DNA of 10,658 bases from Oscillospiraceae bacterium (GCA_016297855.1 JAEDFW010000060.1:1-10658), one strand, 5' to 3'; positions 1 to 6,626 are shown, counted from the stretch's first letter. Notes: a model not told the origin generated them from the letters alone. Translations and numbers: made by a program.

Positions 1-191
1 TCCTGCGCGCGGTATTCCTCGAGCTTTTCAACGAGGATCTTCATCTTGGACTTGAGAACGGCATTCTCTTTATACAGCGTGATATAATCTTCGGTCAGCG
101 GCTCGAGAAACTCGTCAACCTGCTGCATATCATAGCCGCCGAAGACGGCCTTGGAAAAGGTTTGCTCCTGGATTTCCTGCGGTGTGAACAT
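1..191 (-). CDS. divIVA: DivIVA domain protein (3' end outside window)
   Basis: Only the first 63 residues are in the window. They match the N-terminal membrane-binding domain of DivIVA-family proteins: MFTPQEIQEQTFSKA, then FGGYDMQQVDEFL, the FxGYxxxxVDxFL signature, followed by the start of a coiled coil (KENAVLKSKMKILVEKLEEY). DivIVA proteins bind negatively curved membranes at poles and septa and recruit division or sporulation factors. The start at 191 has AGGAGG 7 bases upstream (199-204), and the gene begins 24 bases after sepF. Paralogues of this family (GpsB, SepIVA-like) share the N-terminal domain, so the exact subtype cannot be fixed from this fragment; position next to sepF favours DivIVA. 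Confidence 0.9.
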   Translation of the reverse strand, partial: MFTPQEIQEQTFSKAVFGGYDMQQVDEFLEPLTEDYITLYKENAVLKSKMKILVEKLEEYRAQ

Positions 192-215
192 GGCGATTCC
201 TCCTGCTCGGGCGAA

Positions 216-710
216 TTACAGATACAGGCCGTTGTTTTCCAGTTCGTCGATGAGATCGCCGACGATGTCAACGTTATACGGCGTGATGATATAGGTGCTG
301 ATGGCGATCTTCTTGATCTTGCCGTCAAGCGCGTAGGCGCAGCCGGAAAGAAAATCAACCAGCCGGCGTGCTACATCCTTATTCGTTGCTTCCAGATTCA
401 GAACCACAGCATGCTTGCTGCGCAGATGGTCGGCGATATCCGACACGCTGTCAAAGCGGTCGGGCTTGACCAGAACGACCTGCATCTGCGCAGTTGTATG
501 AATGTTGACGACTTTGCTGCCGCCCGGTGTACGGCGGGTGGACGCGGGAGTATCGTCATAAGAGGTGTCGAACGATTCTCTGGCCGGCGCGGCTGCAGCA
601 GAGCTGCGCGAGGCACGGCTGGGCCTTACGTCGTCATCGAATTCGTCGAAATCGTCCTCGTCCTCGCTGTACGGCTTTGCCAGCTTCTTCAGATCATCCA
701 TAAATCCCAT
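216..710 (-). CDS. sepF: Cell division protein SepF
   Basis: Membrane-associated partner of FtsZ that tethers and bundles FtsZ filaments at the division septum. The 164 residues have the expected three parts. First is an N-terminal membrane-binding amphipathic helix (MGFMDDLKKLAKP). Next is a variable linker at about 16-65 that begins strongly acidic (EDEDDFDEFDDD) and becomes Ser/Ala/Arg-rich. Last is the conserved core from about 66 (SKVVNIHTTAQMQVVLVKP), including the helix with RSKHAVVLNLE, RRLVDFLSGCAYALDG and the terminal strand IKKIAISTYIITP. GGAGG at 721-725 lies 10 bases before the ATG, slightly long spacing; the second ATG three codons in would be further away still. It is preceded by yggS (27 bases) and followed by divIVA (24 bases), the classical division-gene context. 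Confidence 0.95.
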   Translation of the reverse strand: MGFMDDLKKLAKPYSEDEDDFDEFDDDVRPSRASRSSAAAAPARESFDTSYDDTPASTRRTPGGSKVVNIHTTAQMQVVLVKPDRFDSVSDIADHLRSKHAVVLNLEATNKDVARRLVDFLSGCAYALDGKIKKIAISTYIITPYNVDIVGDLIDELENNGLYL

Positions 711-737
711 AACACTATATCCTCCGATATCTGTCTG

Positions 738-1469
738 TCAGACATTATAATTTCTTGGGCCAAAAATCGCGGTACCCACGCGGATCATGGTGCTGCCTTC
801 CCGGATGGCGTCGGCGAAGTCATCGCTCATACCCATCGAAAGGCATTCCATAGACACATTATCGTATGTTTTTCTGCTTATGTCAACAAAAAGGTTGTGC
901 ATTTCGGCAAAATATCTGCAATTATCTCCCGGGTGGACACTCACAGGCGGAATCGCCATGAGTCCGAGCAGCCTGCATCCGGGAAATTCTGTCATGTTTG
1001 CCGCGGCCTGCTGCGCAGCCTCCGGCGTGAAGCCGGATTTGCTTTCTTCGGCTCCAATGTTCACTTCGAGCAGAATGTTTTGCACAACACCCTGTTTCCG
1101 CGCTTCTTTGTCGATGCATGCAAGCAGCTCGATCCTGTCGACTGACTGGATGAGATCGACCTTTCCCACGACCTGTTTGACCTTGTTTGTCTGCAAATGG
1201 CCGATGAAGTGTACGGGGCGGCCCTCATACGCGCCCTGCGGCAGCTTGGCGGTCAGCTCCTGCACGCGGTTTTCCCCGCAGCAGTCCACTCCAGCGGCTA
1301 CAGCTGCCTTTACTGCCTCGGCGTCATTCATTTTTGTCGCCGCGCAGAGCATGATTTCTTCCGGCTTTCTTCCGGCCCGGATGGCCGCCTCGGCCATCTG
1401 TGCGCGGATGCGCGCGATATTCTGTGCAATCTGTTCTGTATACATTTCAGCCCACAACCTTTCCGTCAT
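738..1469 (-). CDS. yggS: YggS/YlmE family PLP-binding homeostasis protein
   Basis: Pyridoxal-phosphate-binding single-domain TIM-barrel protein (PROSC/YBL036C family) implicated in vitamin B6 and amino-acid homeostasis, with no known enzymatic activity. The 243 residues show the family signatures: cofactor lysine K46 in LCAATKMN, GENRVQEL at 65-72, HFIGHLQTNKVKQV at 87-100, and the phosphate-binding C-terminus SMGMSDDFADAIREGSTMIRVGTAIFG. The start is uncertain. The ATG at 1469 has AAAGGA 5 bases upstream and makes the gene overlap the preceding one by 23 bases. An in-frame ATG at 1445, one base after the upstream stop, gives a more family-like N-terminus but lacks a good ribosome binding site. 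Either way translation is probably coupled to the HlyD-like gene. The B. subtilis orthologue ylmE also precedes sepF. Confidence 0.93.
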   Translation of the reverse strand: MTERLWAEMYTEQIAQNIARIRAQMAEAAIRAGRKPEEIMLCAATKMNDAEAVKAAVAAGVDCCGENRVQELTAKLPQGAYEGRPVHFIGHLQTNKVKQVVGKVDLIQSVDRIELLACIDKEARKQGVVQNILLEVNIGAEESKSGFTPEAAQQAAANMTEFPGCRLLGLMAIPPVSVHPGDNCRYFAEMHNLFVDISRKTYDNVSMECLSMGMSDDFADAIREGSTMIRVGTAIFGPRNYNV

Positions 1470-2658
1470 AGAGATCCTTTGCGTTTACGATCACTTCATC
1501 TCCCGGCCAGAGATTGGCCGTCGAGTTCTTGTCCAGTTCAACGACGTAGCTCTCGCCGTTGTCGTGCAAAATGGTGATCGATTTCCAGCGCGCCACGGCG
1601 CTTTCGAGCACATACACACCGGGCTGGCCGCTTTCATCCACACGCACGGCGTCCTTCGGCACGCGAAGCCCCGGGTAAGAGACAAAGATCACGTCGGCGG
1701 ACTGCTCGCGCAGCAGCGTCACATTCTGCATGTACCGGTTGCACGAGAGAATCAGCATCCGATACCCGGCTTCATTATCGCCCACGCGCTCAACGCGCAT
1801 GTCAATTTTCTCATAAAAATCCCGCGCAAACGTGACCTGCACGGTGTCGCCGGCTTTGACATCACGAGCCTCATCGGCGGGCACGGCTGTTACGTAATAC
1901 CAGGTGTCGCCGTGGATGAGCTTGCCGATGGTGCCGTCTGCGATGGGCCGGGACTGCAGCGCCTGATAGTCCGGTACGCTGAGCGTATCAAGAATATCCG
2001 GCGTGAGCACGGACTCATACCCGTCGACCACGGCGGAAAAATAGCCTGCCTCACTGACGCGCACGGCTTTGGTGTCGTTTTCTGCCTGCGAAAGAAGGCT
2101 GTCCAGCTCCTGCTGCAAGGCGTCGATCTGCAGCTGTAGGGAATCGGCGTCGGTATCGTCGGAACTGCGGCGCAGGACCAAGCCCTTGAGTTCGGGCGCG
2201 AGATCTGAAACCGAGTTCATGTCGCGCCGGACGATATATCGGCTCATGGCCGCAAGCGAGGATTTGATCTCCGCGTCCAGCGCCGCCTGGTCGGCGGCGT
2301 TGGCGGAGTACTGATAGGCAAAATTCAGCTGCTGCAGCTGGGAACGCAGCTCGGCGATACGGCCCTGGCGCTGCTGCGCGCCGTCGGTGAGATAGCCTGT
2401 AGCGATGGACGCACCGGCGGAGACATGCTCACCCTCGGCGGCAGAGAGCACGGTGATATCGTAGCTTGTCTGCACGACGGACTCGTTGCGCACGACGAAG
2501 CCCGTCGTGTAGTAACCGGCGCCTGCCTCATACTCCACGGCCGTGACCGTGGTGAGCGGCTCGTACAGGGAGCTGACCACGCTGTAACCGAAGTAGACTG
2601 CGATCGCAGCCAGCAAGATCCATAAGATCAGATTGGTGTAATGTCTGCCCTGCTTCAT
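1447..2658 (-). CDS. HlyD-like single-pass membrane adaptor protein
   Basis: Protein of 403 residues with the layout of HlyD/RND-type membrane-fusion (adaptor) proteins. A short basic cytoplasmic N-terminus is followed by one transmembrane segment at about 9-28, with the rest outside the membrane. A split lipoyl/barrel-sandwich-like half lies around 48-90 (GYYTTGFVVRNESVV, then SAAEGEHVSAG). Helical, coiled-coil-prone stretches rich in Gln and Leu run at about 94-115 and 172-195. Beta-barrel-like segments follow (GDTWYYVTAVP; KAGDTVQVTF), and the C-terminal part resembles adaptor domains (LRVPKDAVRV, GVYVLESAVARWKSI, LWPGDEVIVNAKDLYDGKVV). The start is supported by AAGGAG 5 bases upstream (2664-2669). 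No ABC, RND or MFS partner is encoded in the window, so efflux should not be assumed. Its position ahead of yggS-sepF-divIVA and its overlap with yggS suggest a role in envelope or division biology, which is inference. Confidence 0.75.
   Translation of the reverse strand: MKQGRHYTNLILWILLAAIAVYFGYSVVSSLYEPLTTVTAVEYEAGAGYYTTGFVVRNESVVQTSYDITVLSAAEGEHVSAGASIATGYLTDGAQQRQGRIAELRSQLQQLNFAYQYSANAADQAALDAEIKSSLAAMSRYIVRRDMNSVSDLAPELKGLVLRRSSDDTDADSLQLQIDALQQELDSLLSQAENDTKAVRVSEAGYFSAVVDGYESVLTPDILDTLSVPDYQALQSRPIADGTIGKLIHGDTWYYVTAVPADEARDVKAGDTVQVTFARDFYEKIDMRVERVGDNEAGYRMLILSCNRYMQNVTLLREQSADVIFVSYPGLRVPKDAVRVDESGQPGVYVLESAVARWKSITILHDNGESYVVELDKNSTANLWPGDEVIVNAKDLYDGKVVG
1475..1480 (-). promoter_or_regulatory. 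Ribosome binding site favouring the upstream yggS start
   Basis: AAAGGA 5 bases before the ATG at 1469, inside the 3' end of the HlyD-like gene. For the alternative ATG at 1445 the nearest purine run (AAAGG) is about 13 bases away, which is too far to be a good site. Confidence 0.5.
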
Positions 2659-2691
2659 ATAGGCTCCTTCCAGACGCAGGAGCCAAAGCGG

Positions 2692-2916
2692 TTACTCCTG
2701 CGAAAGACGCACGGGCACCGACGGTGTCATGGTCGATACGGCGTGCTTGTAGATCATCTGCTGCTTGCCATCCGACTGCAGCAGGATGACAAACGCGTCA
2801 AAGCCGGTAATGACGCCGCGCATCTGAAAGCCGTTCATCAGAAAAACGGTCAGCGGCGTGTGCTCCTTCCGCGCCTGGTTCAAAAAGAGATCCTGATAGT
2901 TTTCTGTACGTTGCAT
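2692..2916 (-). CDS. hfq: RNA chaperone Hfq
   Basis: Hexameric Sm-like RNA-binding protein that binds small RNAs and A-rich mRNA segments. The 74 residues run from the N-terminal helix (QDLFLNQARKEH) through Sm1 (about 22-47, PLTVFLMNGFQMRGVITGFD) to Sm2 with the proximal-pore motif YKHAVST at 56-62. Q8 corresponds to the conserved Gln that contacts uridines. The rim patch reads R16-K17-E18-H19, against RRER in E. coli and RKEN in B. subtilis, so two basic residues are kept. Only about eight residues follow the Sm core, so there is no long disordered tail as in enterobacteria. The start is the ATG at 2916 with AAAAGGAG 9 bases upstream; an upstream in-frame start at 2994 would overlap miaA and has no family support. 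miaA-hfq adjacency is widely conserved. Confidence 0.96.
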   Translation of the reverse strand: MQRTENYQDLFLNQARKEHTPLTVFLMNGFQMRGVITGFDAFVILLQSDGKQQMIYKHAVSTMTPSVPVRLSQE

Positions 2917-2951
2917 GGGTATTGACTCCTTTTCTTTATAGTAATACCCAT
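2915..2951 (-). promoter_or_regulatory. Perfect inverted repeat enclosing the hfq ribosome binding site
   Basis: In the mRNA sense, AUGGGUAUU (2951-2943) is perfectly complementary to AAUACCCAU (2923-2915). The loop is 19 bases (2942-2924) and contains the purine-rich Shine-Dalgarno AAAAGGAG. The last two bases of the 3' arm are the AU of the hfq start codon. If it folds, the start codon is partly paired and the ribosome binding site is exposed in the loop, where four consecutive ARN-type triplets (AAG, AAA, AGG, AGU) could also be a binding site for Hfq itself. The repeat is directly visible; a regulatory role is inference. With only three G-C pairs the stem would be of modest stability. Confidence 0.5.
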
Positions 2952-2960
2952 ACTGTAGCA

Positions 2961-3899
2961 TTATCCATGCGCGAAAAAAGGAATATCGTGGCATGCGGCG
3001 CGAAAAACGCCGTCAAAATCCTGTCCGGGCTGTTGCAAAAGCCAATGCATGTCCCGGTTGCGGCGGAACCACGTCAGCTGCCGTTTGGCGTAATTGCGCG
3101 AGCGCTGCTTGACAAGCGCGGTCGCTTCGTCGAAGGAGACTTCGCCGCGCAGTGCCGCCAGATACTCTTTATAGCCAATCGCCTGCATGGCAGTGCAGGA
3201 TTCCGGTATGCCGCTTGCGGCGAGCATGCGGATCTCGTCCAGAAGCCCTGCTTCCAACATCAGATCAACGCGTCTATCGATGCGCGAGTATAACACGCTT
3301 CGCTCTGCAAAGTCAAGCCCCAGCCAGTACGGCGTGTAGCGCGGAGGCTGTTCTTTTGTCTGTTCGTTGTGCCAGGTGATGGTTTTTCCCGTCTCGTCAT
3401 AGACTTCCAGCGCGCGGATGATGCGCTTTTCATCCGACGCATGCAGCCGCGCGGCAGAATCAGGGTCGACTTCACGCAGACGCTGGAGCAGCGGCTCGAT
3501 GCCCTCCTCGGCGACGGTCTTTTCCAGCGCTGCCCGCTTGCCGGTGGAGGGATACGGCGCGAAGCTGCGGCCCGCGATGAGACTGTCCACATACAGCCCC
3601 GTACCGCCGCAGATCACGGCGGTTTTGCCGCGCGAGAGCACGTCCTGCAAAACTTTGTCCGCCATTTGTACATATTTTCCGACGGAAAAATCGTCATCCG
3701 GCTCCACAATGTCGATCATATGGTGTGGTATTCCACACATTTCCTCCACTGAGGGCTTTGCCGTACCGATGTCCATGCGGCGGTAGATCTGCATGGAGTC
3801 GCAGGAAATGACCTCACCGTCGAGCGATTGCGCCAGACGCACGGCAAAGGCCGTTTTGCCGGAGGCCGTAGGCCCCACGACGCAGATAATATTGTCCAA
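2961..3899 (-). CDS. miaA: tRNA dimethylallyltransferase MiaA (TTG start)
   Basis: Transfers the dimethylallyl group from DMAPP to N6 of A37 in tRNAs reading UNN codons, making i6A37, the substrate of MiaB encoded upstream. The 312 residues are a typical length. The P-loop is GPTASGKT at 9-16. The catalytic Asp is D34 in CDSMQIYR, followed by MDIGTAKP at 42-49 and GGTGLY at 98-103. The C-terminal part includes AIGYKEY and the basic RSRNYAKRQLTWFRR segment of the family. I place the start at a TTG (3897-3899), 7 bases after GGAGGGAGG. This gives MDNIICVVGPTASGKT, the normal family N-terminus. Starting at the upstream TTG at 3917 would add six residues and put the ribosome binding site inside the coding region. 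The gap to mutL is 26 bases and to hfq 44 bases. Confidence 0.95.
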   Translation of the reverse strand: MDNIICVVGPTASGKTAFAVRLAQSLDGEVISCDSMQIYRRMDIGTAKPSVEEMCGIPHHMIDIVEPDDDFSVGKYVQMADKVLQDVLSRGKTAVICGGTGLYVDSLIAGRSFAPYPSTGKRAALEKTVAEEGIEPLLQRLREVDPDSAARLHASDEKRIIRALEVYDETGKTITWHNEQTKEQPPRYTPYWLGLDFAERSVLYSRIDRRVDLMLEAGLLDEIRMLAASGIPESCTAMQAIGYKEYLAALRGEVSFDEATALVKQRSRNYAKRQLTWFRRNRDMHWLLQQPGQDFDGVFRAACHDIPFFAHG

Positions 3900-3906
3900 G
3901 GCCCAG

Positions 3907-3915
3907 CCTCCCTCC
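3907..3915 (-). promoter_or_regulatory. Ribosome binding site of miaA
   Basis: GGAGGGAGG, two overlapping GGAGG cores, lies 7 bases upstream of the TTG at 3899. This unusually strong site for a weak initiation codon decides the start in favour of 3899. Confidence 0.75.
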
Positions 3916-3925
3916 AAATGGCATA

Positions 3926-5890
3926 TTACGTGCGCTTGAATTGCTTTTCTAATTGCTTTTTTGTGAGCGAGATACAGACCGGCCGTCCGTGCGGGCAGCA
4001 GCGGATATCGTCGCGGGTGAGCACCTCGCGCACAAGATGCTCCCGTTCGGCCGGCTCAGTGTGATAGCCTGCCTTGATTGCGGCTTTGCATGCGATGGTA
4101 TGCAGCAGCTCGTCGCGCATCGAATCGGGGTCGACTGTCTGCCCGGCCAGCAGCTTCGCGCACAGCGCCTGCAGCGCCTGCTGCGCGCCGGGAAGATCCA
4201 GCTCCGCCGGAATCTGGCGGATGCGCAGCGTTCCGCCGCCAAACTCCTCCAGCTCAAAGCCGAGCTGCGCGAGAAGCGTCGGATGCTCCATTGCCGCCGC
4301 GGCCTCGGGCTGCGACAGCTCGGCAAGCGCAGGCGTCATGAGCAGCTGCATCATCACGCCCTGCTTCTGCGATTTTAATTTTTCAAAGAGAATCCGCTCA
4401 TGCGCGGCGTGTTTGTCGATGAAGAACAGCGTATCAATCTGCTCGACAATGATGTAGGTGTCCATCGCCTCGCCGACGATGCGCCATTGCAGTTCAGGCA
4501 ATGCGATTGACTGCTGCTCCGTTTCGGGCTTGCTCTGCGGCCTGAGAGTGGGCGTGAATGCAGGTTCAGATTTAGAAGGTTCTGCCTTCAGAGGCTCAGC
4601 ACTTTGCACAGGTGCTTCGCGTGCAGGAAACACCACTGGCGAAGCGACGACGCGCTCAGGCGCGAAGGCCGGCTCATCGGCGAACACGCGTACCGGCTGC
4701 GCGGCGGGGCGGATGGGCTGCTTCGCCGTAGACTGCGGCGTATGGTTCTGCATGTCAAGTTCTTTTCGCAGCTGTGCAGCGGGCATGGTTTTAAAAAAGT
4801 CGGGTTTTGGCGCGACTGCGGTGTGCGTTTCGGGTATGACGGGCGCCAGCTGTGGCGCAATCGTGCTTTTTTGCTCGGGCAGCTTCATTTCCGGACGCTT
4901 GGAAGCTTTTCCAAGCGCGGACAGTACGCCGTAGTGCACCGCGTCAAAAACTGCGCGCTCGGAGAGAAATTTGACCTCGGTCTTGGCCGGGTGGACGTTT
5001 ACGTCCACGGCCTGCACCGGCAGCTGCACCTCCAGCACGCACGCAGGAAAGCGCCCCGTCATGATCTGATTTTTATAGGCTTCTTCCAAAGCAGCGCCCA
5101 GCATTCGTGACTTCACAAACCGCCCGTTCACAAAGAACATCTCGTACGAACGGTTGCCTCGCGTAGCGTTTGGCGAACTGACGTAGCCGCGCACGCGGAT
5201 ATTTTCCCAGCGGCTTTCGACTGAAACCATGTTTTTTGCCAGCTCGCGGCCGAAGATGGCGTAGATCGCGCCCATGCGTTCGCCGTCTCCGGCGGTGTGC
5301 AGCTGCTCCTGACCGTCCTTGATGAAGCGGAAGGAGATTTCGGGGTGCGCGAGTGCCTGCTGCTGCACGGCTGCAAAGACGGCCGCGCCCTCGGCAGAGT
5401 CGGATTTCATGAATTTCATGCGTGCGGGCGTGTTGAAAAACAGTTCGCGCACGATAATGGTTGTACCTTCGGGGCAGCCTGCAGGCTGTTCGGACGTGAT
5501 GCTGCCCGCATCAAGGTGCAGGCTCACACCCTCATCCGCACCAGCCGCGCGCGTCAGAAGATCGACGCGTGAAACGGACGAAATGGCGGCCAGCGCTTCG
5601 CCGCGGAATCCCAGCGTGCCGATGGCGGCAAGGTCGGAAGCGGTGCGCAGCTTGCTGGTGGCGTGGCGCAAAAACGCGCGTCGCGCGTCGTCGGGCAGCA
5701 TGCCGCAGCCGTCGTCGGTGATGCGGATATAGCGCATCCCACCGTTTTCTATCTCTATCGTAACCGTTTTTGCGCCCGCGTCAATGGAATTTTCGACCAG
5801 TTCCTTGACGGCGGACGCGGGACGCTCGACCACTTCGCCGGCGGCGATGAGGTCAGCGACATGCGGATCGAGCTGAATGACTTTCGGCAT
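3926..5890 (-). CDS. mutL: DNA mismatch repair protein MutL (endonuclease type)
   Basis: GHKL ATPase that couples MutS mismatch detection to strand incision; 654 residues. N-terminal ATPase motifs: catalytic E30 and N34 in KELVENSIDAG, DDGCG at 59-63 and GFRGEAL at 94-100. A low-complexity Pro/Ala/Glu/Ser-rich linker spans about 335-465. The C-terminal domain carries the nuclease metal-site motifs: DKHAAHERILFE at 492-503 (the DQHA-X2-E-X4-E motif with K for Q), ACK at 600-602, CPHGRP at 632-637 and FKR at the extreme C-terminus. QLLMTP at 515-520 resembles the clamp-contact motif of B. subtilis MutL (QEMIVP). It should therefore nick DNA itself, as expected where MutH is absent. The start has AAAAGGAG 6 bases upstream (5897-5904), overlapping the stop of the CPBP gene, so translation of the two may be coupled. 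Confidence 0.97.
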   Translation of the reverse strand: MPKVIQLDPHVADLIAAGEVVERPASAVKELVENSIDAGAKTVTIEIENGGMRYIRITDDGCGMLPDDARRAFLRHATSKLRTASDLAAIGTLGFRGEALAAISSVSRVDLLTRAAGADEGVSLHLDAGSITSEQPAGCPEGTTIIVRELFFNTPARMKFMKSDSAEGAAVFAAVQQQALAHPEISFRFIKDGQEQLHTAGDGERMGAIYAIFGRELAKNMVSVESRWENIRVRGYVSSPNATRGNRSYEMFFVNGRFVKSRMLGAALEEAYKNQIMTGRFPACVLEVQLPVQAVDVNVHPAKTEVKFLSERAVFDAVHYGVLSALGKASKRPEMKLPEQKSTIAPQLAPVIPETHTAVAPKPDFFKTMPAAQLRKELDMQNHTPQSTAKQPIRPAAQPVRVFADEPAFAPERVVASPVVFPAREAPVQSAEPLKAEPSKSEPAFTPTLRPQSKPETEQQSIALPELQWRIVGEAMDTYIIVEQIDTLFFIDKHAAHERILFEKLKSQKQGVMMQLLMTPALAELSQPEAAAAMEHPTLLAQLGFELEEFGGGTLRIRQIPAELDLPGAQQALQALCAKLLAGQTVDPDSMRDELLHTIACKAAIKAGYHTEPAEREHLVREVLTRDDIRCCPHGRPVCISLTKKQLEKQFKRT

Positions 5891-5902
5891 AGAACGCTCC
5901 TT

Positions 5903-6607
5903 TTAGCCAAGGCTCAGAACGCCGAAGGAAATGGCGTTGATGAGCGCGTGCAGGGTGATGGATGCCCAGATCGTGCCGGATTTTTCATAGACCCAGGCCA
6001 GCGCGATGGACGCGGGGATATACGGCAGGCAGCTTAAAAGCACCGAACCAAGCGGATACGCGCCAAAATACTGCCAGCTGTGCATGAGCGTAAAAATAAT
6101 GCAGGAGAGAATGTAGGCCATCAGGCGCGAGACGCCGTGGATCGAACCGAACACCAGCCCGCGCACAAGCGTCTCTTCGATGATGGGCGCTAAGATGATA
6201 GTGATGAACATCATCACATAGTAGCCTGCATCCACCAGTCCCGCTACGGTATCGTTATTGTAGAGCGTCAGCGTCCCGCCGAGCAGATTCACAATGAGAT
6301 CGATGGCGTAGGTCGAGGCGTAGTAGAGCACGAACCCCAGAATGACGGCCTGCACGAACAGCCAGAAGCTGCCGCCGAAAAAGCGCTGGCGCAAAAACCG
6401 GCGAAAGATGATGAGCACTACCGTGAGGTTAATGACGAAGTAAACGATATTGAGCGTCAGTTCCGTCAGCGGGATGGAAAGCCAGCTGCACGCGTATTGG
6501 ATTATCACGCTCAGCAGCACCAGATAGAACGGCAAATAACACCAGCCGGCGATTGTTTCTGCCTTTGTCAGGCCGCATTGCAGCGAATGGGAAGGTTTTC
6601 GGGCCAT
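5903..6607 (-). CDS. CPBP family intramembrane glutamic endopeptidase
   Basis: Predicted polytopic membrane protease of the CPBP (CAAX protease/bacteriocin-processing, Rce1/Abi-like) family, 234 residues. The three family motifs are present: EEXXXR at E144-E145-R149 (EETLVRG), FXXXH at F172-H176 (FTLMH) and HXXXN at H220-N224 (HALIN). I see roughly six to eight hydrophobic segments, at about 21-43, 50-68, 82-108, 126-143, 162-175, 187-206 and 214-231, after a short basic cytoplasmic N-terminus. The substrate is unknown; bacterial members include bacteriocin-immunity and protein-maturation factors, but nothing here points to either. The start is supported by AAGGAGG 6 bases upstream (6614-6620). 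The gene lies between mutS and mutL, 19 and 12 bases away, and its stop overlaps the mutL ribosome binding site. It is therefore probably co-expressed with mismatch repair, although no direct functional link is evident. Confidence 0.9.
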   Translation of the reverse strand: MARKPSHSLQCGLTKAETIAGWCYLPFYLVLLSVIIQYACSWLSIPLTELTLNIVYFVINLTVVLIIFRRFLRQRFFGGSFWLFVQAVILGFVLYYASTYAIDLIVNLLGGTLTLYNNDTVAGLVDAGYYVMMFITIILAPIIEETLVRGLVFGSIHGVSRLMAYILSCIIFTLMHSWQYFGAYPLGSVLLSCLPYIPASIALAWVYEKSGTIWASITLHALINAISFGVLSLG

Positions 6608-6626
6608 ATCGGGCCTCCTTGCAAAT

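Noticed and set aside
266..271. A perfect TTGACA on the minus strand inside sepF, as a possible -35 box for divIVA
   Set aside because: No reasonable -10 hexamer lies 16-18 bases downstream, and the bases encode conserved residues of SepF.
732..744. Small palindrome TGTCT-GTC-AGACA at the end of yggS
   Set aside because: A 5-bp stem with a 3-base loop and no following T-run; not a terminator and likely chance.
162..1145. A 327-codon plus-strand open frame opposite sepF and part of yggS
   Set aside because: Its translation resembles no family and it is explained by the reverse complement of conserved genes.
787..2139. A 450-codon open frame on the plus strand opposite yggS and the HlyD-like gene
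   Set aside because: It lies entirely antisense to two well-supported genes, has no recognisable domain and low-complexity composition, and such shadow frames are common at this GC content.
2879..2951. Short upstream reading frame of about 23 codons starting at the AUG in the 5' arm of the hfq inverted repeat
   Set aside because: It has no ribosome binding site, and the AUG is a consequence of the repeat mirroring the hfq start region.
2961..2972. GATAAT on the minus strand near the end of miaA, as a possible -10 box for hfq
   Set aside because: No matching -35 element is found at 16-18 bases upstream; the evidence is too weak to call a promoter.
2692..2994. Longer hfq reading frame starting at 2994 inside miaA
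   Set aside because: The extra 26 residues have no counterpart in Hfq, and the ATG at 2916 has a good ribosome binding site and the normal family N-terminus.
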